Assembly (NCBI GenBank): GCA_004431415.1 | Contig: QPMI01000612.1 | Location: forward strand, 1-64,000 | DNA length: 64,000 nt | Origin: Cyanophora paradoxa | Taxonomy: Eukaryota > Glaucocystophyceae > Cyanophorales > Cyanophoraceae | Direction of reading: 5' to 3' | Part shown: in pieces, positions 57,166 through 64,000 of the stretch | Numbering within the stretch: the stretch's first letter is position 1 | How the letters are laid out: each line of letters starts with the position of its first letter | Notes under the pieces: generated by a model | Told to the model about the DNA's origin: nothing | Seen by the model: only the letters and a program-made list of their open reading frames with translations | Databases searched by the model: none | Program-made: the position numbers and the translations under genes

Positions 57166-57630
57166 ACGCCCCCGAGGCCTCCGCCTTGACCCTACTTCTG
57201 GACCCCTGCTGAGCGTGACCGTACCGTACCCATCTTCCGCCCTCCGTCCTCCCCGGCCTTCCCTCCGTGTACAGCCAGCGAACCGTACCCCTTCCTGTCT
57301 TCCTTCCCCATCCCGGAGTCCCCGTTCCCGAGGTGCAACCCCAGGCAACCGGCCTGCACCACCTTCCCCTCGGGCCTAGGCAAGTCGACGGTGCCCCGAG
57401 GCACCACGGCCGCGCCAGGCCCGCCCATGCGGTAACTGTTACAATCTCACAAGCGCCGCGAATCTGAAGAGCTGCGATGAAACTAGGGGACGTCCTGCAT
57501 CGACACGAGAATGACCTGCCTAACATGAATCTGCATACACTGCAGCTGGCTTCACAAGTCCAGGCAGCAGCGAATATCGAACCCCAGAAGTCGACGGAAA
57601 AAAGAGGAAATGAAGGGGGGCGCCGGGCCG
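57166..57630. other. Intergenic region between convergent genes
   Basis: 465 bp between the convergent ATG18/WIPI and F-box genes. It shows AT-richer patches near 57440-57560. No gene is supported. Confidence 0.4.
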
Positions 57631-59943
57631 CTAGCGGCCGGGGGGCGGGGCGACGGCGGCGGGGGCGAGGGAGGGGAGGGACTCCCAGTCGGCGAGGAGG
57701 CGGGGCGGGGGGCGCGGGGGCGGGGGCAGGGTGACGGCGCGCAGGGCGGGGCAGCGGGCGAGCTCGAGGCGCTGGAGGGCGCGCTGGCGGTGGAGCCGGA
57801 GCTCGGCGAGGGGCAGGCCGCGGAGGGTGAGGGAGCGGAGGGAGAAGCGGGCGGCCTCGAGGAGGGGGCCCACGAGCGCCTGCGTGGCCCCCGGCAGCTC
57901 GCTCAGCTCCAGCACCGCCAGGCACTCGCTCGGCGCCACCTGCGCCCGAGGGCGTGAGGGCGCGAGCCGCGAGGCGGCGAGGGCGGGGCGGGCCTGGAGG
58001 GAGTAGGGGCCGAGGTCGCGGAGGCGGAGGCTCTCGGCCCGGGGGCACGCGACCGTGAGGACGGAGACGGGGCGGCGGCGGGCCGGGGAGGCGAAGCGGA
58101 GGCGCTCGAGGGAGACGTGGGCGGCGGCGGGCACGTCGAGCAGCAGCGACGCCTCCTCGAAGAGCAGCCGCCGCAGGTGCACGCCCCGCAGCTGCGCCGC
58201 CCCGGGGCCCCCGATCCAGCCGCCGGCCGCCGCCGCCGCCGACTCGACCCATGGGCAGGTGTACGCCGGCTTGGGGAGCAGGGTCGGGGCGAGGTTCCAG
58301 GAGCGGCCGAGGGCCGTCCACCACCCGCCCTCCTCCTCCTCCGCCTCGACGGGGCCCGGGCCGACGTCGAGGCAGGCCAGGCCCGTGGCGTGGCGGAGGC
58401 CGGCGGAGACGCGCCAGTCGAGGCCGCCCGTCGCGACGAGCCGCTCGAGGCGGGGCGCCCCGGCGGCGCGCTCGAGGGCGAGGGGGCAGCCCTCGACGCG
58501 GAGCTCCCGCAGGCTGCCGCACGCCTCCAGCTCGAGGGGCAGCAGCGAGCCCTCCGTCCCCTCCCGCCCGTGCCGGATCGAGATGCGCTCCAGCAGCGGG
58601 CAGTTCCGGAAGTGGGCGCGCAGCAGGGCGAGGCCCTTGGGGGCCGCCTTGCCGCCCCCGCCCCCGCCCCCGTCGTCCGCCTCGTCCTCCTCGTCCTCCT
58701 CCCCGGCCTTGCCCTTCTTGCCCCCGCCCGCCGCCCCGCCCCGCGAGAGGCCGCAGGCGAGGCGGAAGGAGCGCAGGCGGGGGCAGTCCGCCACCAGCAG
58801 CTCCCCGATCTCGCCGGCCACGTGCCTGCGCCGCGCCGCGAGGAGGGGTCGAGGCGGGCCGCACCGGCGGCGCGGGGGCGGGCGGGGGCGCGCACGCTAT
58901 GTCGAGGTGGTGGAGGGTCTTGGCGAGGCGGCCGATGTCGCCGGGCGTGCCGCGCCAGGGCCCGCGGGCGGCGAGGGAGTGCACGGGGCTCCCCCACGTG
59001 AGGAGCTCGGCGAGGACGCGGAGGGAGATGGGCCGCAGCTTTCCGTCCCGCCACTTGGCGCACTCCGAGCGCTCCACCCGCAGCTCCCGCACCGTCGCCC
59101 CGCACCACTTCAGCAGCTGCCGCAGCGCCACCTCCGCGCCCCCCGCCAGCTCCAGCCGCATCCGCTCCAGCACCCCCTTGTTCGGCGTGCCCCGCACCCT
59201 GCAGACGCCGCTCGGCCGGGCGCGGGGCGCGGCGCGGCGGGCCAGTGCCGGGCTGGAGGGCGCACAGGCGGGGTATCTCCTCGCTGTCGACGGAGAAGGA
59301 GAGGGACTGCAGCCGCGGGAGACACAGGCGCAGAGCGGCGCATACGCCATCGGTCTGTGGGCCGCCGGCCGGCGTGAGGGCGGCGCCGGTAGGGCGCGGG
59401 GCGGGGCGTGGGGCCGGGGAGGCGCACGAGGCGAACGGTGTCATCGAGGTGGAGGTGCTGCAGCACGTCGCACTTCTCCAGAAGAAGCTGCGTCGCCCGG
59501 CTGCTCTCCTCGTCGTGGGACGCGCCGCCGGCGAGGATCGAGAGGCCGTAGAATGGACCGGCCCATTCCATAAGCCACTCGCACCACTGCCTCGTTATCT
59601 GGCCGCCGAATGCGACAGACGTCACCGCTCTCCGCGGCTCGCGCCAGAGGACGAGCAGGACGCCAGGGAGGCTCGAGGGCCCGATGCTGCCCGACGCCTC
59701 GACGAGTTCCAGCACCATCCTGAGGCGACGCACGTGAGAGGCCGTGAGCGGACGCGACGGTGCACGTCGTATGACGGCCGCGGCTGCTAACCGGCGCAGA
59801 GTCGAGCACGTTCGCTCGACTGCGACGACGTCCTGTAGCGGAAGCCGTCGCAACACGAGAGACAGAACGTTCATAGGCAGCTCCGCCAGCGAGCACGGGG
59901 CGCGCTGCGGAGGTTGGCCAGATGGCCCTGCGGGGTGCGCCAT
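57631..59943 (-). CDS. F-box/leucine-rich-repeat protein
   Basis: A minus-strand gene ending at the TAG at 57633-57631. The likely ATG is at 59943-59941 (MAHPAGPSGQPP). An upstream ATG at 60061 is possible if spliced. The N-terminal part has an F-box-like helix set, LAELPMNVLSLVLRRL then VVAVERTCSTLRRLA. The rest holds irregular leucine-rich repeats such as LLEKCDVLQHLHLDDTVRL, LRELRVEGCPLAL, LRSLTLRGLPLAEL and LQRLELARCPALRAVTLPP. This layout fits a substrate receptor of an SCF ubiquitin ligase that uses LRRs to pick targets. The F-box match is by pattern only. Two or three introns near 58850-58910, 59200-59270 and 59370-59440 are inferred from frame changes. An acidic Glu/Asp run lies near 58680-58715. 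Confidence 0.65.
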
Positions 59944-60210
59944 CGGCGCCCCACGACCTCCTAACTCGTCGTCGGGGTCGCCGGCAGGTGGGCGTACGAT
60001 TCCTCGCAGCAACGTCAGTAAGGCTGTACCCCGGGACGCTGACTTGGTCGTCCATCAACATCTTGCGTCCATATGCATGTCCTCCCGGAGTCCCACTCTA
60101 AACCTCTCACATACACGCGTGCACTCTGAGACTCAACCGAAAGCTGCTTGGTTCACTGCCTTTGAAAATCCTGACGAGTACAATAATCTGCGAGGGCGCG
60201 GGGCGCGCGT

Positions 60211-61896
60211 CTACTTGGCGGCGGCGACGTTCTTCTCGCGGAGCTGTTCTACGAGCTCGCGCTCCTCGCGCGAAAGGGTCGTCGGGATCTGCCCCGGCGG
60301 ATTCAGGAGAAGGAAACTAAAGGAAGAAGGACAGGGAAGAGGGGGCGCGGAGCGGACCTCGACGACGACGGTGACGAAGTGGTCACCGCGGCTGACGGGG
60401 TTCCCGAGGCGGGGCACGCCCTTGCCCCGCAGCTTGATCACCGTGTTCGGCTGCGTGCCCGATGGCACCTGCCCCCGGGCGTCAGCGAGGGGGAACGGAG
60501 AGGGAGAGGGGAGGGCGCGCCTCGACGGAGTCCTCGCCGTCCAGGGTCATGACGGGGATCTTGGTGCCCAGGATGGCGTCCAGGTACGAAACCTGCGCGC
60601 CCGTCAGCCGAGCGGCGCGGGAGACGAGAGAAGCGGGAGAGGGCGGGCCTTGATGTTGGAGAAGACGTTGATGCCCTCGCGGCGGAAGTTGGGGTCCGTC
60701 TTCACGTTCAGGTACACGTACATGTCGCCCGGCGGGCCGCCCCGCGGGCCCGCATCGCCCTCGCGCCGCACCCGCAGCCGCGAGCCCGTGTCCACGCCCG
60801 CCGGGATCCCGACGCTAAGCTTCTTGGTCGCCTTGACGCGGCCGGCGCCGGCGCAGGCCTCGCAGCTCGCCTCCACGACCTCGCCCTCCCCGCCGCAGGT
60901 CGGGCACACGGTGACTTGCGAGAAGGAGCCGAAAGGCGTCCGCGTCGAGCGGGCGACCTGGCCGGCGCCGCCGCAGGTGCCGCAGGTCTTGGGCCGCGTG
61001 CCGGGCTTCGCGCCGGTGCCGCTGCACTTGCCGCACGTCTCCAGGTGCGTGATCCGGATCTGCTGCTCGCCTCCGAAAACCGCTGTCTTGAAGTCGATGT
61101 CGAGGTCGACGCGCAGGTCCCCGCCCTGTGTCGGGCCCGCGCTGCGCCGCCCGCGGCCGCCGCCCGTCGAGAAGCCGCCGCCGAAGAACGTGTCGAAGAT
61201 ATCGCCGAACGGCATCCCGCCGAAGTCGCCGAAGTCGCCCATGTCGGGTCCAGCGCCGCCGCGGACGCCCGCCTCGCCGAACTGATCGTACCGCGCGCGG
61301 ACCTGATCGTCCGAGAGAACCTCGTACGCGCGCGCAATCTTCTTGAACATCTCCTCCGCATCTGGGCTCTTGTTCACGTCCGGGTGGTACTGCCGGGCCA
61401 GCCGCCTGTAGGCCGACTTGATGTCTTTCTTGTCAGCGTTGCGGGGCACGCCGAGAACCTCATAGTCTGCGCAAAAGGAAAGAGAAGGCGGGAGGGGCCC
61501 AACCTGGGTCAGGCCGGCGTTTGGGCGCGCGCACGCGCAGATTATTTAGGGGCGCGACGCACAGTCCTCCGCGCGGATGTCTGGGTAGGAGGAAGGAGAT
61601 CCTGCTGGTGTGTCCGGATCCGCTGCGCTCGCCGCCTCCCGCTCCTGCCGTAGCCCGTTCGCGAAGAAGTCCGAGTCGCGGAAGGCTGACTGCGGCGCCT
61701 TGCTGGCGACGAACGCGCTGCCAATGGAGCCGATCACCGTTGAGCGAAACTGCCGGCTGGCGCTCGGGGTGGTGGTCGCGTGCGCTCGTGCAGTCGGTGC
61801 CCGCTGAGGCGCCTGTCTGCACGCGAAGGCGTGCGCGGCGCCCGGAACTGTCGAACTGAGGGCCGCCGGCGCCGCCGCAACAAAAGCTGCGTCCAT
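60211..61896 (-). CDS. DNAJ: Type I DnaJ chaperone, cyanobacterial/plastid type
   Basis: Minus-strand gene from the ATG at 61896-61894 to the TAG at 60213-60211. An N-terminal extension of about 120 residues precedes the J domain. It opens [20 protein letters not shown] and reaches AAHAFACRQ, resembling the A-x-A-F site of plastid preproteins in algae with secondary plastids. The J domain has [20 protein letters not shown] and the HPD of QYHPDVN. A Gly/Phe-rich linker follows. The zinc region has four C-x-x-C-x-G-x-G units ([32 protein letters not shown]). The substrate-binding part has GINVFSNIK joined to VSYLDAILG and [17 protein letters not shown], as in cyanobacterial and plastid DnaJ. 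Introns 60648-60593 and 60520-60469 begin with GC. It delivers clients to Hsp70. Confidence 0.9.
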
Positions 61897-61982
61897 GCCT
61901 GGGACTGCGCGAGCTGAACTCCCTTCTCGAATGCCTTCGTTCGCAATTCGGTACCCGTGTTCGGAAAAAGAAGCGCGGCAGG
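61897..61982. promoter_or_regulatory. Shared divergent promoter of two chaperone genes, with a heat-shock-element-like motif
   Basis: Only 86 bp separate the DnaJ and CCT-alpha start codons. TTCTCGAA at 61924-61931 fits the core nTTCnnGAAn of a heat-shock element, and another TTC lies 4 bases further. TTCGGAA also occurs near 61970. The spacing is not the strict 5-bp module, so a real HSF site is only possible. Confidence 0.35.
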
Positions 61983-64000
61983 ATGGCTTCGCTAGGCCTC
62001 GCAGGCGTTCGCACGACGGGCCAGGACGTCCGCAGTCAGAATGGTGAGGTTGAGACCCCCTCTCGGCGTCCTTGTGGAAGACGCGGGAACGCCGCCGAGC
62101 GCCCGCCGCCGGCTGACGCCGCATCGCAGTCACGGCCGCGGTCGCCGTAGCCAACATTGTGAAGAGCTCGCTGGGCCCTGTTGGCCTGGACAAGATGCTC
62201 GTCGATGACATTGGAGATGTGACCATCACAAACGACGGCGCGACCATCCTGAAGCAGATCGAGGTGGAACATCCGGCGGCGAAGGTGCTGGTGGAGCTCT
62301 CCAACCTGCAGGACCAGGAGGTTGGCGATGGCACGACTTCCGTCGTTATCATCGCCGCAGAGCTCCTCAAGGTGCGCTCCGCCGACGCGCAGCCGCTGCA
62401 GCGGCTCTAATGACAAGCACGGACGCCGCATCTCACCGCTGCCTGCTTGCGCAGCGCGCCAACGAGCTCGTGAAGAACAAGATCCACCCGACGAGCATCA
62501 TCTCTGGCTACCGGCTCGCGTCGAAGGAGGCATGCAAGTACATCCAGGATGTGCTCTGCGTGAAGTCGGAGAAGCTCGGTCGCGAGTGCTTGATCAACAT
62601 CGCTAAGACCTCGATGTCCTCGAAGATCATCGGAGCGTGCGTTCCCGCTAGCCGCGCGTACGCTGCAGCGCGCTGACGCACGTCTCCGGTGTGCAGCGAC
62701 AGCGAGTTCTTCTCGAACATGGTCGTGGACGCGATTACCAGCGTGAAGACGACGAACGAGAAGGGCGAGACCAAGTACCCTGTTAAGTCCATTAACATCC
62801 TCAAGGCGCACGGCAAGAGCGCGCACGAGAGCTCGCTGGTCCCGGGCTTTGCCCTCAACTGCACGCGCGCGTCCGAGGGTGCGCCGCCGCCTTGCCCTCG
62901 CGCACTCGCGACGCCGCTCAGACCCGCGCGCCAGCTATGCCCCGGCGGATCCAGAACGCGAAGATTGCGCTCCTGGATTACAACCTCAACAAGTTCCGGT
63001 TGCAGGCGCGTCGCTGTGCCGCCGCCGGCAGACCGCCGAGCGGGGCCTGCCGCTGACGACGCCGAGCGCGCAGATGGGAGTGCAGGTCCTGGTCGACGAC
63101 CCGCGCAAGCTGGAGGACATCCGCAAGCGGTGCGCCGCGCCGCGCACTGCGTCGCCGCCGCCGCCGCGCCCGGGCCGAGCCGGCGCCGCAGCGAGTCGGA
63201 CATCACAAAGGAGCGCATCGAGATGATCCTGAAGGCGGGCGCGAACGTGATCCTGACGACGAAGGGCATCGACGACCAGGCGCTGAAGTACTTCGTGGAG
63301 GCGAACGCGATCGCCGTGCGGCGGGTGAAGAAGGAGGACCTGCGGCGCATCGCCAAGGCGACGGGCGGGACGGTGCAGCTGACGCTGGCGAACCTCGAGG
63401 GGGAGGAGGCCTTCGACGCCTCGAGCCTCGGCTTCGCGGAGGAGGTCGTCCAGGAGCGCGTCGCCGACGACGAGCTCATCCTCATCCGCGGCACCAAGAC
63501 CGGCAAGGCCACCTCCATCCTCCTCCGCGGCGCCAACGACTACATGCTCGACGAGATGGAGCGGTCCGCCCCCCCCCTGCCCCGAGCTCGCTCTCCCGCC
63601 GACCCGGCCCCGCAGCTCCGTGCACGACTCGCTCTGCGCCGTCAAGCGCGTGCTCGAGTCGGGCGTGGTGGTCCCCGGCGGCGGCGCCGTCGAGACGGCC
63701 CTCTCCATCTACCTCGAGAACTTCGCGACGACCCTCGGCTCCCGCGAGCAGCTCGCCATCGCCGAGGCGCGCTCATCGCCCGCCCCGCCGGCCTCGTCCA
63801 ACTGTGCTTACGCGGCGCAGTTCGCGGAGGCGCTGCTGGTGATCCCGCGCACGCTGGCGGTGAACGCGGCGCAGGACGCGACAGAGCTCGTCGCCAAGCT
63901 CCGCGCCGTCCACAACTCCTCCCAGACCGACCCCTCCAAGAAGAACCTCATGCAGTGCGCCCCGCTACGCCACCCTCCACGCTCCGCGCTCACGTCTTCC
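61983..64000 (+). CDS. CCT1: Chaperonin CCT subunit alpha (TCP-1 alpha), cut by window edge
   Basis: The ATG at 61983 gives [20 protein letters not shown], spliced to [19 protein letters not shown] and [20 protein letters not shown]. The ATPase signature [20 protein letters not shown] is intact, with the catalytic Asp of GDGTT. Later exons give [139 protein letters not shown] and [17 protein letters not shown]. The details match the alpha subunit best. The intron 63767-63820 begins with GC. CCT folds actin and tubulin in the cytosol. The gene continues past the right edge. Confidence 0.95.

Overview
The window joins two kinds of DNA. Positions 1 to about 17,045 are AT-rich, intron-free and virus-like. 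From about 17,050 to the right edge the DNA is very GC-rich and carries eukaryotic genes split by introns of about 50-100 bp. I read this as part of an integrated double-stranded DNA element of the Polinton/Maverick, virophage or polinton-like-virus type, inserted in the nuclear genome of a unicellular eukaryote. A cyanobacterial-type DnaJ with a possible plastid presequence (an A-x-A-F-like site) suggests an alga with a secondary plastid. A CDKL5-like kinase fits a flagellate. I cannot name the species.

Viral element. From left to right: a discoidin-like protein fragment, a putative minor capsid protein (minus strand), an unknown gene, a putative major capsid protein, an A32/FtsK-type packaging ATPase and three small unknown genes. 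A repeat-rich non-coding block (6.2-7.5 kb) follows, holding a hairpin array between two copies of a ~150-bp sequence. Then come two small minus-strand genes, a G/C-rich low-complexity block, a primase plus superfamily-3 helicase (minus strand), a protein-primed family B DNA polymerase, a DDE integrase, and an intact gene that looks like S-adenosylmethionine decarboxylase, which is unexpected here. The virion-protein half is full of frameshifts. The integrase and decarboxylase are intact. The element meets host DNA at a 30-bp perfect palindrome, and the first host gene begins in the middle of a fibronectin type III domain, so the insertion probably cut that gene.

Host region. Fifteen genes are recognisable, mostly in compact divergent or convergent pairs: an FN3-repeat membrane protein, aspartyl aminopeptidase (M18), GINS subunit SLD5, a bestrophin-like channel, eIF4G, an unrecognised type I membrane protein, a TMEM184/OST-alpha protein with NPF motifs, a CDKL5-like kinase, the MMAA/MeaB GTPase, an alpha/beta hydrolase, a membrane-linked RBR ubiquitin ligase, an ATG18/WIPI autophagy protein, an F-box/LRR protein, DnaJ, and CCT-alpha (cut by the right edge). 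Most introns start GTGCGC or GTCCGC instead of GTAAGT. At least ten that can be placed exactly by protein conservation start with GC (GC-AG introns).

Functional families are assigned from recognisable motifs. Gene ends on the minus strand and exon joints were worked out by hand and may be off by a few bases where not stated.
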